NCBI GenBank assembly: GCA_900073065.1
Contig: FJOG01000003.1
Location: forward strand, 2,110,133-2,174,132
Direction: 5' to 3'
Source: Phialocephala subalpina
Lineage: Eukaryota > Ascomycota > Leotiomycetes > Helotiales > Mollisiaceae
DNA length: 64,000 nt
Of this stretch, positions 33,895 through 46,147 are shown piece by piece. Each line of letters begins with the position of its first letter. Position 1 is the stretch's first letter. The position numbers were made by a program, and so were the translations under genes. The notes beneath the pieces are model-generated. The model made no database searches. It was not told the origin of the DNA and worked only from the letters and a program-made list of their open reading frames with translations.

Positions 33895-36769
33895 CTACGG
33901 TCTCAAAAATTGGGTGATGTTGTTGCTGTAATCAATATAGCCACGACCGTCTCTCACTCTCACCATCCTTTCATCAGCTCTTTGCAACTCCTCCCCCTTG
34001 GTTGGTTTAGCCTTACGGTCTTTCAAAGGCTTCCTCTTCTGCGGAAAGAATCGTAGAACTCGAGTGCTGATGTCCGTAACATCTTCGGTTGTTCGATCTC
34101 TCTTCTCATCAGAGGTCCTACACTCTTGTGACTCCACCTCCCGCACAGGAGGTAAAGGCAGTCGCTTAACCCCTTTCAAACCTTTACGGACATCCCCATC
34201 TCTACCCGAAGGTTGACTTTTCCCACTTGCCACACTCTCTTTCAACTTCTCCTCCTGGTCTATCTTGGGATTCTCAGACCGTATCGCCTTGTTAAGCGCC
34301 CCATCAGCAGACCTCGACAACGCTGTGTTCAATGTGTTGTTTCCATTTTTCGTCCCGCCGCAAATTGGCCCAGCAGCAATACTTGCAATTTTGGATTCGC
34401 TCGAGCTTCCCCCGAAGTTCCCTACCTTTATCAAATTTTTCGTATTTATAGTATTTACTGATCCAAACGTTGGTCTCGCGCTCCCAGAGGTGTTCTTGTT
34501 CCCCTGGTTCCCATCTTGATTCATCGAACAGTTCTGGATGGAGTCCAATTTCGTCGCTGAAAGCCTTAGCTAATTTCTCAGCGTCCCAGTGCTCTGGAAA
34601 CGTACCAAAGTGCTTTTCGGGGTAGTCCACACCACATTGTTCCTCAGGTTTAAGGTTACGCTTTCGTTCTTCAAAGTCTTCCCAGTCTCCAAAATAGTCA
34701 TCGACAGTGGTGGTGGGAACTGGAGGCTGCTTTGCTACTTGATATGGTTGCGGCCGATCTCTAGTTATTTCTTCAGACCTATATTCAGAATCCAATGTAT
34801 GCCAGGGTACTTCTCGCTTCTCGTTCTGCGGCCTGGGACTTCTTGCTGGTATGGCTTTCCTGTTCTCTTCTTGCTTCCTCTCATTGTTTTTTCTCTCAGT
34901 TGTCAAATCGTTCTTTTGCAAGACAGCATCTCTAGAATTCCGATCTGGGAGTCTAAGAGGTGCCGGTACTAGTCTTCCAGTGTTTTGCATTGTTCTTTCA
35001 GGTTCAGATGTTGGCCACACCGCTAGTCGGCCATCTGACTTCCGCTTCTCTGATTTTGCTCTAAGATTCCCTGCTTTCTCTTCTTGCACTCTTTCACGGC
35101 CTCCACTATTTGTGGTTGGCTGAACTCTCTGCAAGCTAGGCGGGTATTCTTGTGATGGTTGTCCTTGAGTGCGAGGACTGAGAGGTGCTTGCAGACGTTG
35201 CTTGGTGTCTTGGTTTCTCCTCTCATGTTCAATTCTTGGCTGTACCATGTGGCCCTCTGTCTGCTGTCTCTGAAGTCTCGGTGTTGGGACCTGCGTTGCC
35301 TCTGCTTGAATCCTATTTCTGGTCCTTACGTCAGACGTTGTCCGACTCCTCGCGAGGGGAGGATAGACGTCTTGCACTTGTCGTACTCGAGGAGCAGAAT
35401 GAGGAATTGTTGGTGGATTTAGGGCATTTTGAATCTTCCTATCAAGTTCACCTCTTGGCTGTTCAGCCTGACGACTTTCTATGTGCTGTCTCTCTCGTTC
35501 TCTTCTTTCAGGTTGTGACAGACTTCTCTCCAAGCCAGTTGAGTATTCTCCAAATTGTTGTGATAGGTGACTAGGATATGGTTTTGCTGCTGGGCGCCCA
35601 CCACACTCGATACTTCGTTTCTGCGACAGAACCCCTGGTGGCGGCTTTAGGGGCTCTTCGACACCCTGCCCGTTGCTTCTCGGGGGTCGATCTACGTTAT
35701 GCTCTCTGACTTGTGGCAAAACTTCTTGCCCCGGCCTCCTAGCATCCTTACGCTCATTGCCATGTTCTGGGCTTCGTGCCCATCCTCCCTCAATCCTCCT
35801 ATGCTCCACCATTGCTGCCATCTCAGCTTTTCCTGTTTCCAAAGATGTCGACAAAGGAGACGGTTCCAGACCACGCCTCCCACCAGAGTCTCTCGCCCTC
35901 CTCTGTCCCAGCTCCGGCGCCGAAGTCCTGGGCTCTTCCACATACCTGTCAGCTTTCGCCTTAGGAGGATTGCTCAATGACTTCCTGACACCCATGCCCG
36001 GCATCCTGTCATCTGTATCCAAAGACCATCGGGACTGATCTGGATCTCGAAATTGATCCGGATTTTGTGACTGATTCGACATCTGGAAGAATCCATCGGG
36101 ACCTCGGTGTATGAGCTCTATAGGCGCTCTAGGAGGAGGAGGAGAGAGCTTCTTCTCACTCTCCTTGCTGTAACGGTCTGCAGCAGCTGTCGAAATCGCC
36201 AGATCCTTGGTATTCTTTCCCGAGCTCTTCTTCCTCCCCAAACTGAACATGTCCTTCAACTTCCCCTTAAAGCCACCCTCATCGCTGTTTTTACTTGCTT
36301 CTGATATTCTCTTCTCCTTGTCTTTGCCCTTGCCTGTAGACTCGGAGCCCTCGCTCCTCTCTTGTATGGTTGCCAGAGTTACACTATTCCAGATCTCAGC
36401 AGCTCTAGTATCAGACCTCTTGATTTCAGGTATCGCTGTCGTCTCTTGCCTGTCTTTCCTGCTCAAGCTCGTGGAACTCCAGGTCTCTGCTCTTCTCCCG
36501 TCAAGGACTCTGACTTGACCACCTGTTTGCTGCTCCCACTCAGTTACAAAGTCAGTCGATATCTTTGCTGCTACTGGTTCCGTTCGAGAGTAGTGCAGCA
36601 CTGGCATCTTTGGTTGGCAAGCAGGGCAAAACCCATCGATAGGTGGGTATCCACCGTCATGATACCACCGCTGCTTGCAGGGTCGTCCTGCTTTCCAGTC
36701 ATCGCATTCTTTTCTCTCGATTGGCTTGTGTTGGCATAGTGTATAAGGCTGCGGGGCGTTGTGGCACAT
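33895..36769 (-). CDS. Large disordered protein with N-terminal Cys/His segment
   Basis: Not a recognised named family. The main exon runs 36769-34426. The N-terminal ~60 residues hold CHNAPQPYTLCQH, CDDWKAGRPCKQRWYH and GFCPACQ, a plausible zinc-binding module of fungal hypothetical proteins. Then follow about 550 residues rich in Arg, Glu, Pro, Gln and Ser, predicted disordered. Near the C-terminus a folded-looking part (HFGTFPEHWDAEKLAKAF) is present. Unspliced, the frame stops at 34304. I prefer an intron at 34425-34323 (GTAGGG..CACAG, 103 nt), which joins KYEKFDK to ALSRSADGALNK and continues to 33895 (about 924 aa), because that second frame looks coding. The join is tentative. Confidence 0.65.
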
Positions 36770-36986
36770 TGTGTAGTTTGCGGCGGAGTACCTGTATTGC
36801 TTGCTGTCTGTGTCGTTATTGCAAGTTATTAAAGCCAGGATGGGAAGAAAAAGAGCCAGTGATGAATCAGATACAAACCAAGATCAATGCTTGTGAATCA
36901 TTCCCGTATATACAATTCATCGAGTATGCTTCGTATATACAATTCGTAACAGTCATCATATCTGCCCCGCTATGCCAATGCCTCGA

Positions 36987-38125
36987 TCATAATTTACTAT
37001 CATCCTCGATCCCCAAATCTTCACAAACACTCTTTCTATCCATCCTAATTCCAAACTTCTTTCTAAAAATGTTCTTATAAAACGGCGTCATGATCCACAC
37101 CATGAGTAGAAATCCCCACGAATACAACGATGCAAATACCTTCTCTCCATGATACTCCTCGCTCAACTCCAGATATTTCTTCGGATCATCAGTAATAACT
37201 CCATCAACACCCTTCGACATACACCATCTCATGCTTTTTTCTTGATTGACAGTCCAGAGGAAGAGAGATCGGTTAGCGTCGTGCACTTCTTTCATGAAGG
37301 AATTGCCCCATGGGCCGACCATGGCAGGTTGTAGCATGTTGAATTGAACGTTAGGGACTTTGAGGAATTGGCGCGCGTAGGAGATATTCCAGCCGATGTG
37401 AGCTATGGGGTATCCTGGGAGGAGCTTCTGGCAGAGAGGGACGTATTTTGCCTGCAAGATGTCAGTGAAGCCCCAAACACGAAAGTTATGACCTACATTC
37501 CAACAACCAAGCATTATTCGTTCGCTCCATGGTCTTGTTGCCTTGACCTCCTCTAACGTCCTCGAGATTAATGTAATCATAGTCGTGGCCTCATCATCTA
37601 GCTTAATATCCAACAACACCCAGATATCTTCTAATCCAGGCGTATTCAAATATCGTAACAAATCGAGTAATCTAGGCATCGGTTGCTTTGGCTCCTTCAA
37701 CGTCCTCAACGTCCTCAAATATTCCCACTCACAATCCGCGATCTTGGTCTCTTCCCCAAAACATCTCTTCAACGTGGCATCCTGCATCGTGTAAGCATAG
37801 TACGTTTCGTACCACCGGAAATTGAATGTACATGTGACAACACCACAACGGCGTCTTTCGAGAGATGTACGTCCGTCTCGATCGCATGCGCCCCGACTTC
37901 GACTGCGCCTTTGAATGCGCCCATGGTGTTTTCTGGATATGCGGCTTTGTAGCCTCGGTGGGCGATGGCTTGTGGTCTTCGCCCTTTCGTTGTCTCCATG
38001 GCAGAACTGAAGGATGCTGTGCTACCGTCAATATTGTTCCTGGAGGTGGGGTTTGTAGACTTGCGCGTTGTCTCCATTGTCTTTTCTGGGAGTAACGGGG
38101 ACTCCTCTGAGCTCAAGATAGCCAT
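36987..38125 (-). CDS. Phosphatidylglycerol phospholipase C-like GDPD (Pgc1)
   Basis: Glycerophosphodiester phosphodiesterase-domain lipase; the yeast relative Pgc1 degrades phosphatidylglycerol. Exons 38125-37832, 37781-37497, 37451-36987; 347 aa; introns 50 and 45 nt. Catalytic features: IAHRGYKAAYPENT (HR..E..N), HAIETDVHLS (ExD metal site), and SHD, formed only after splicing of the first intron. KLDDEA and LFLWTVNQE match later GDPD segments. A hydrophobic stretch near the C-terminus (LYSWGFLLMVWIMTPFY) is a likely membrane anchor, as in Pgc1. The start at MAILSSEESP was chosen over an upstream Met (38263) whose extension lacks family likeness. Confidence 0.92.
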
Positions 38126-40330
38126 CCTGTGTCTGCGACTCGACTCTTCGTAGCAATGAATAGATACCAGCACCACTTGCAATGTCTTAAACGTGCTCCC
38201 CAGCGTACTCTTTACTGGACAACTGCTTTGCGCAACAGACAAATGCGCACAAAAGAGCGGCACTAGGACAAATCTCCTTTTCCTCCGTCAAGAATCCTCC
38301 GCTCTTCCTGTAGTCGGCACAATCCTTCCAATACTGCACCAGTCGTCGTAAGATGTATCTTCCTGGGGAGAGAATATAATTGAATGGGTGATCGAGGTGG
38401 AAGTGGCACTGGTCGAGGATGCGACAGTGGGCCTGGACGTGCATGGACAGGCCTAGTGATTCGCCGTCACAATTAACCTCAGCGCCACCAACCCTCTAAA
38501 GTCGGGGACACACAGCTGTTCCGACTTAACAGTCCGCCAAAAACACGCACTTGCAGCCCGGAACTCTCGTGGTCCGATGCTGGTGATGAAAAAAAGGCGC
38601 TGCTAACCTCTCGTCGTACCGGTGAACCCGCGATGTTGTCTCTGCTCGTTGTAATCTTAGTATTTGCAGGACTGGATTGACTTTGAATATAATTTTAGAT
38701 CTGCGATGTCGCTGGAATCATTTTTGGCTTGAATTGAGATCCGTTCGCCAGTTTCTAATTGATCCTTGCCTGTTCCTGATGGGCATTGATGTGAGACATG
38801 TGTCCACCTGCCGCAGCTGGAACGCTGGAACGTCCCGCTGATCGGCCGTGTCTTGTGCCAGATAAGCTTCGACAGAAGTCTAAATAATCGTCAGACCGCC
38901 AATAACTATATTGGCAGATGACATATCGGAAGCGTTGAAGATTTGTTTGACACTCAAGACCAAGCAAGTGCTGGGCAGATGTTTGTACGAAGGTTCTTAT
39001 CGTTTGCTCAAGCGGATTGCTCTGCTCTTTCGATGAACAGTCTATGAGTTTGACAGATTTGCCTGCGTTTCAAAATAGCGAAGCCCATACTGCCAAGCAG
39101 CAGTTTGCCTGTTCTCAAAGATCAACCCCTAAATGTCCTCCAATCTCTCAAAGATCAACCGTTATAGTCCTGGTACTTGGTTCCAGATGGTATCGAGTTC
39201 AGCGTGACAGGTAGTTGATCAAACCTCTACATCTCTACTTCCTATACATCAGACGAAATGCCAATACCATCTCGTCTCCGCATGCCTGGAAATACAAGTA
39301 GCGGTTTCGATGGGCGTTATGAGCAAGTTTCTTGCGTCAAGAAACATTATGCAATGCTTGGTAGTTTCAATAAGAAGTAGCGGGTAGACCATGCCATTGA
39401 TCAATCTTCGAGGGTGGATCATTTGTTTGGTGGAGTTTTTCATATTGTTGTTTTACGATCTTTGTTTCTGTATGCTTTCCATACTTGCGTATTTATAGCA
39501 TATTGCCTATCATATGCCTAAGTGTAATTATTAATGGGCAATGTCAGATCCAATTCTCGGCTGATATTGAAGGCAAGAATAGGCGATGTTCACTGTGATT
39601 GAGCACCTCTAGATGAAGCAAGAATAGTAGCATACCTGGAATTTTCGGGATGAAGGCTTTCACTTGACACTGCGAGAATGTCTGTCCTCGTATTAAGAAA
39701 CCCCAAAAGGCACGTCGGCATATTCCCCAATCCAGAACTAGCCATAGAATTCGGGCAGGAGAATCATACCAGGAGAAACTTTGAAACCGAATTTGCAAAT
39801 AAAATATGACACTGATGGCTTATTCTTCACTCAGACAACTTCTTGGGAAAGGAGCTTCACAGGCGCATCTTCTCTTTTTTGAGCCCCTTCGCTTAGCCTC
39901 CTCAAAAATATCCACGCGTTCGAATGCCCCCAAAAACTAAGACAACCAGAAAGAAAAATCACCTAAAAACGGCGCTAGTGATAGAAAAAATTGCAATAGT
40001 TCAACCCCGATCAATTTTTATTGATCAGGGTCTAATCTCTACCACTCTGTCGCCTAGACTGGATTATCGCGGTGGCGTGTGAGGAAATGCCCTCCGGAAT
40101 GGTGTGTGCTCTTTTAGCTCGGGCCAAGCGTGTTAGTCCTCTTTCCACCATGGAGCACAACTTGACCTGAACCATTACCGATGGCCGCTGTTGTGCTCCG
40201 ATGCTAAAATTCTGCTTATTTATATCTATATGGCTCGGAAGCGAGTGGGGTCGTCTAATCGGGGGAGAACTTCGCTTCGGACCCACTAGCGGCGTTGAGG
40301 GACTGAGAAGCATCGCATTTTCTTAAGCAT
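38126..40330. other. Gene-poor 2.2 kb stretch
   Basis: Several short frames on both strands, none with recognisable features. It borders the decayed USP-exonuclease locus; I looked for terminal repeats marking the edge of a mobile element and found none that are convincing. Confidence 0.4.
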
Positions 40331-43300
40331 GTGAGGATTTATATGACTTCTCTCTCTCTACCTCGTCGGCCGAGCACATATGTCATACCTCCTTACAAAA
40401 TGCGTACCTCTGCAAACCCGCTAGACAACAAATCTCCTTGGGACATCTCCAGCCTCGACGGCAACAAGTTCACCTTCAAGGCGCCAGAGCTATTCGGGTT
40501 GCGGAAGGGACGCAAGTTCTCAAAGCCATTCGAGATATTTTCCCCACCAAGCAGCACACTCTCTATAGTCGAGCTGTAAAGACAACTATCAACAAGCCCT
40601 CGCGTTGGGGCTTCCACAATTCCTGCTCTACCCACCATGTCCAACAATCCCATGAGCAGTCTCAGGATGCCTCTCAAGCAGACCTCCTCAATTTTATGTG
40701 GTGGCCGTCAACTCAAATATTCGAGACCGGCGACATCAGTGATACAGAAGCTTCCTTGATTGTGCAACATCGCTTTTGGGACCTGGCTATGGAATTGCGC
40801 CAAGAGGGATTGGGATTCACAAGATGAAATTGAGGACCATTTCCTCCAAACATTGCGCGCAGCGACTCCATGGTACCCTAATCCACTTCCACCACTCACC
40901 CCTCTACCCGACCTGGATGCTCTTGGATCAATCACTCGCAGCGCACAACAAGTGGAAATCGAAGACGATCAGCTTCTTGTTAGTCCTCCCCCGGCCCACC
41001 CCAAGAAGAAAACCATCTGCTAGCTCGAATTGTGGCAATGGCCATCGACCTCGATCACAATGCACCCGAGCAACTAGCTATTGATCTGTCCTCCACTTAC
41101 TCTACTCCTGTGGCTGAACTCCATAGTAAGTAATCCTCTTTTGAACTCGACTCCCTCTCTAACTGTGTTAGACGCCGTCCCCGTCCATCGAGCTCCATGT
41201 CCCGTGATCTCCTCCATCTCCTTTGGCGCCCACAACCTTACCAACATCGGCCAGACCTGCTTTCTGTCGCCTGCATTGCAATCCTTGTACTACACTCCTC
41301 TACTGCGAGCACTCTTAATCAGCAGCCCCACCTACCGTACAGCACCATCGCCGGCCGATCTCTCTCTAAGTTCGCATGCCGGCAGATGAAGGAAGAAGAA
41401 CTTCCCCTACTTCTAAACCAATATCGCCTCTTTTTCGATTCAGTTTCCCCAGCTTTTTCGGACGATGGATGTATCCACCTTAGGGATTGGCGTTCAGCCC
41501 ATCAAAGACCCTGGTAATGCCTCCAACTTCCCGTCCCTTCACTAAGCTTACTGCATTAGCACTCTCTTCAAGCGATGGGGTCTGATGTTGTCAATACTTA
41601 AAACGACCCGGCTGTCTTCATCGAGCTTCTTCTGAATATGCTGTTCCTCGCAAGCGACTCCTCCCTGCCAGGCGTACCAAACCAACGCCAAAGCACACAA
41701 TTAAACCATGCTGACACTTTGCGGGCCCAGAAAGCGGAGAGACCGATCCCACTTGATATTGAGTTCAATTTACGGTGGAATGCATATAAGGTGGAAGGAC
41801 ACGAATCCCCACTGCTAGACTTCATTGTCTCCCAAACCGTGACTAAGACGCCGTGCTCCTCATGCCACTCTCTCACTCGCAGCTTCTACCATTCTTTCCC
41901 GCTAAACCTGAATATCAGCTCCAATCCATCGCCCAACCTCCACCTGGAGTCCCTTATTGAGGCTCTCGCATCCGAAGAACACCCAGACTCCGAAGGTTCT
42001 AAAGCTGCCTGCTAATTCGATCCTCGCCACCCACGAAGACGCCAGCGGTTTACTAGATTATCTCACGCTCCACACGTGCTGATTCTCTATATTCCCCGCC
42101 ACGGATCCCCGTACGCACCGCCCGATGTCCGTAACGTTTCCTACCCACAGACCCTGGAATCATCTAGCTGGGATAACCCTATCGGTACGCCACATACCAA
42201 TTGACCGGGTTGATTAAATTCAGCCCATCCGCAGTAAGTCTCATAGTACTCCGCTTCTCACATTCCGACAGGTACATTACAAGTCCTATAATCGGATTAA
42301 ACACAAAGGCTATCGGTATTGGGTTGAACTCGATGATACGCAGAGCACCCCTAAGTACTGCGATCAACCGGCGCCTTACGGACTTTGTTCCATTGTCGTC
42401 TATTCTAAATTGTCAATCAATGGCGACTACACCTCCTCACCGGTTAATTTCGCAGGAGCTCCACCCCCTCCATAACCTCTACCAGCCCCTTTAATTGACC
42501 CTGCGTCCCTCAAGAGTATAGAACGCCTGTCCGCCGATGCTCAGCTGCGTTCTCTTAGCGAAAAGGGAGCTACTACAAAACAAGAAAATAATACGCTTCA
42601 AAGAGCGCTCGCTAGGCTAGAAGCATCGCTAGTTCAGCGCCAACAGAAGTGGGATTCCCAAATCAAGAACAAAGTCATCCAAGCCTTCCACCCAGAACAA
42701 CAAATACAAGCAAGAGACAGCTAAGGACAGAGGTTGATGCAAACCCACAGAGCTAACGGGAGTTGAAGGACCAGATTGCGCAGAAGCAGAGGCAGATTGA
42801 TGCAATCGCTTTACGAGCTGCTTCTGTCTCCCGCGCTCAGATCACTCAACCACCCTTGGTAGAGGCTGTACCTCCTACTACCTCGAAGCCTTCCATAAGA
42901 AACAGCAAATTATACGTCAATATTATGCTAGACCTTGAATGCCTAGCCGCCGAAGCCGCCGAAGCCGCTAACCCCGTCATTATCGAGCTTGCCGCCCTTC
43001 ATTTTGTTATCGAAAATGGGAAGGAGCTGGGACATCTCAAGGCCTCAGTCAATTTGCAATCATGCTGAGACCGGGGCATCGTCCAGCATACAAAGACACT
43101 CACTTGGGCCCGACAAATATCCCTCAAACGTTGGCAAAGAGCAAGGGCATGAAGAAGAGTATTATTCTGGCGAACGCGATATTCAAACTGAATCTCTTCA
43201 TCACGATCTCAGCCCAGGTCACCGGAACCAAGTTGAATCAGCTTGACGGCAAAGCTCCTGGGGAGTGCAAGGTCATGGTATGTGGCAATGGTACCGTCGC

Positions 43301-43530
43301 CGATAATATTTGGACTCGAAGCGCTTACTCTGCATGTGGTATGGAGCTGCCATGGAAATATTTGGGGTGACATGTGCGTTAGATTGTTTGTTACACAAGC
43401 CGAGCTCTTGACACAACGGATTTTAAGAGTGAGGTCAAGAGGGAAGGAACTCGTCATGACGCGCTAGATGGCTGTCGATATCAGGTCAAGTATTTGACCT
43501 TGGCCCGTCAGGCTCTCAAGCCGCCTTCCA
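40331..43530 (+). pseudogene. Decayed USP-deubiquitinase / coiled coil / DEDDh exonuclease locus
   Basis: Coding remnants run through several frames on the plus strand. 40401 onward: an N-terminal region (SPWDISSLDGNKFTFKAPEL). 41126-41171 and 41514-41559 look like intact 46-nt introns. At 41200-41370 comes a USP Cys box, NIGQTCFLSPALQSLYYT. At 41617-42010 there is a body segment with a CSSCHSL zinc-ribbon half, and about 42290-42460 resembles the USP His box and end (YRYWVELDDT, CSIVVYSKL). At 42540-42830 lies Gln/Lys/Glu-rich coiled coil. From 42916 a 3'-5' exonuclease domain appears: IMLDLECLA (DxE), GNGTVADNIWTRSAY (second Asp), and RHDALDGCRYQVKYL (HxxxxD), resembling the Rv2179c-like group. 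Many stops and frame changes interrupt it. All three exonuclease motifs survive, though in different frames. Confidence 0.7.
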
Positions 43531-44700
43531 CCTGAGAGGAGAGCGAGTTGAGCTCACAAGAGCTCCCGGGTCAATCTCAAACATCGTATTGTGCTGTACA
43601 GGTAGAATAGCCAGAAATTGTTTCTGATGTAATTTGTATTTACGCATAATGTTCCTCGCCATGCTCGAAAGTTCGACATCTCGCCTGTCACATGCTTCTA
43701 CTGACCTGGAAATCCATCGTCAATGAGTCTGCACCGTGCTTCATCGTCTGTGAAACCAGCAACCCTCATACCATTCGATTTCCCCACCAAGAAACCCCTG
43801 CGACACGAGCATCTCTTACTAACTGAACCCATTTGTTCGACTGTTCCTCCGCTGCTAAGGCTGCCTCCCTATTGCGGTGCCATGATATAGAAGCTAAATC
43901 CTTAGGAGCAACAACGCCGATGGTTACAAGATTAAATACGCTAAAGTACGAAACGCTGCGGTACAATGAAGTCTCAACTTGAAGTCACAATAGGATCCGT
44001 AGTTCAAATGAAATTACAGGTGTAAATAGAGTTTGGAGAGTTTGTTGCCAACTTTTAGAATCCCAAGTCACAACCCCTATCGACTTGGAGGACATTTTGT
44101 GTCGTCTTGCGGCTTTCCATCACCAGTGTCTCGGGTCTCGCGAGCCAACTCGCGGAATAGGGCAATTGATCTCGTTCTTCCGCAGAAAGACTTCGGCGGG
44201 TGAGGAACTTTCACCTCGCCACTTAAGGCTTTGGTGAGCATGGTCCTTCGAAGGGGCGTTCAAGTGCAAAATAAACGACACAAAGCCCCTCTGCAATGAC
44301 CTGACGTTGAAAATGCTTTGAAATTGACTTTAGAATCTAGCTATGAGCGCTATGGGAAGCAGTCCAGAGGTACCCACTACAAGCCCTTGAGTTGTATTCC
44401 GATTTTGATGAATGCCTTGACTTTCTGGTTGATGTGTCTGCGCTGTTCGAATGCGCAATGAGCACGCGAAGGCAATTCGGGAGACAACTATCTTGAATCT
44501 TCAACTTCACTTGAAGCTATACATTGAATCTCGAGACAAAGTGCACGAGAGATTGCTGCCAATTGAAAATATCACAAGAAGCGGACACATTTCGTGCTGG
44601 AGACTCAAGTGATGATGCTGTAGCCCCTGAGCAAAGGGGGACTTAGCGAATACGGCTCGCTTAGCGCCCTCGCACCAAACTTTGCAAAGACTGGGAAGGC
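43531..44700. other. Intergenic between the decayed locus and the inverted U2 fragment
   Basis: No supported gene. A minus-strand frame at 43766-43966 looks like chance. Confidence 0.35.
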
Positions 44701-44710
44701 CCTATACACT

Positions 44711-44783
44711 TGATCTAAGCCAAAAGGCAAGAGAGCTAAAGAGAAAAGAAAAAGGAAGAAGAATCGAGGGTTGAGGTCAAGAT
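44711..44783 (-). repeat. Inverted partial copy of U2 snRNA 5' end and its promoter
   Basis: Read on the minus strand, 44783 down to about 44711 gives a pyrimidine-rich leader (TTTTTCTTTTCTCTTTAGCTCTCTT) and then GCCTTTTGGCTTAGATCAAGTGTA, nearly identical to the U2 gene at 45450-45505 in opposite orientation. Identity stops at GTGTA, inside the branch-point-pairing motif; the following bases (TAGGGCCTTCCCAG) are unrelated, so it cannot encode a working U2. Its upstream side runs into the gap. Confidence 0.85.
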
Positions 44784-45207
44784 NNNNNNNNNNNNNNNNN
44801 NNNNNNNNNNNNNNNNNNNNNNNNNNNNNNNNNNNNNNNNNNNNNNNNNNNNNNNNNNNNNNNNNNNNNNNNNNNNNNNNNNNNNNNNNNNNNNNNNNNN
44901 NNNNNNNNNNNNNNNNNNNNNNNNNNNNNNNNNNNNNNNNNNNNNNNNNNNNNNNNNNNNNNNNNNNNNNNNNNNNNNNNNNNNNNNNNNNNNNNNNNNN
45001 NNNNNNNNNNNNNNNNNNNNNNNNNNNNNNNNNNNNNNNNNNNNNNNNNNNNNNNNNNNNNNNNNNNNNNNNNNNNNNNNNNNNNNNNNNNNNNNNNNNN
45101 NNNNNNNNNNNNNNNNNNNNNNNNNNNNNNNNNNNNNNNNNNNNNNNNNNNNNNNNNNNNNNNNNNNNNNNNNNNNNNNNNNNNNNNNNNNNNNNNNNNN
45201 NNNNNNN
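44784..45207. other. Assembly gap (424 N) between inverted U2 copies
   Basis: Run of N, flanked by two inverted copies of the U2 5' region, a configuration that commonly breaks short-read assembly. True gap size is unknown. Confidence 0.99.
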
Positions 45208-45471
45208 CATACTACCAATTTGCGCAGATGAGGCTGTGGTGGGTGTTTGTGCCCACAAATTCCAACTGCAGAGAGCCGAGAGCCCAGCCTCGCCCACGGT
45301 GACCAACCACAATCAGCCCAAAACGCAAGGCAGCCTTCCACAGCCTTCTGAGAGCGGCACGTGCAGTGTTTGCATGGTTTGCACTCTCGAAATTAGCTCG
45401 GACTAGCGTAACTGGGCAGTATATAATCTCGAGCTCGCATCCTCCATTCCTCTTCTTTTTCTTTTCTCTTT

Positions 45472-45655
45472 AGCTCTCTTTGCCTTTTGGCTTAGATCAA
45501 GTGTAGTATCTGTTCTTTTCAGTTTAATCTCTGAAAGTTAACTACGGTTAACCCATTGATTATACTTATTTTTGTCCCTCGGAGGATGGCCTCTGGGCTT
45601 GCCCATGCCCTCTTCCACCGTGTCTCTGGTATTACACTGCCTCCAGACGATGCGA
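45472..45655 (+). ncRNA. U2 spliceosomal snRNA
   Basis: RNA of the U2 snRNP, which pairs with the intron branch point. The 5' region TTTGCCTTTTGGCTTAGATCAAG is the near-universal U2 start; GTAGTA at 45503-45508 is the branch-point-pairing sequence; TATCTGTTCTTTTCAGTTTA is the conserved stem-loop IIa region. An Sm-type site ATTTTTG lies at 45568-45574. The 3' stem-loop IV is CTGG..CCAG at 45626-45646 with the TATTACACTGC loop. The 5' end is set at about 45472 by likeness to other fungal U2 genes; the 3' end near 45655 is approximate. TATATAAT at 45420-45427 may be a TATA-type promoter element. Confidence 0.93.
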
Positions 45656-46147
45656 ACCCTTTTTCATTGCAGTTTCTGGCTTGCCAGAGCTTCGAAGAAG
45701 AAAGCATCGATCCCAAGTCCTCAATTTTGTCCCCTGTGTGCACTTGATATTAGATCGATAGCGGCTTGCACTCGTTTATGTCTCGTATCATGATATTGAG
45801 AAACCTTCCTGGGAAGAATCTCCCGCCTATTGAGTCTAGGAGGCTCATGAGATCGATTTCACGGCGTCGTGGGGGTGTTCAACTTCCTGCTCTGGAGCTC
45901 ATTGATCCTGAAAAATTTGCGACAAAGCTTGCGGTCGAAATTCTCTCTCACAGCGAGCAAGGAAACAATCAAACAAGACGGGATTGTCAAATTTCAAAAA
46001 TTTAAGCAATCAAATGCTTCTACTGTCGCAAAATCCTATCATATTCTCGTTGTGAATTGTGTGCCTACCCGAAGCCCTAACAAACAGCCTCGCAACTTCT
46101 TGACCTGAACCTCCCTGACTTGCCAAAGTCTTGACTCTCCAGGCAAG

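Noticed and set aside
40331..43530. Decayed locus as a PAN2 pseudogene
   Set aside because: No WD40 part is visible and the exonuclease motifs look like the Rv2179c-like group.
44711..45505. Inverted repeats around the second gap as a transposon's terminal repeats
   Set aside because: The repeat is the U2 snRNA 5' end and its promoter, not a transposon end.
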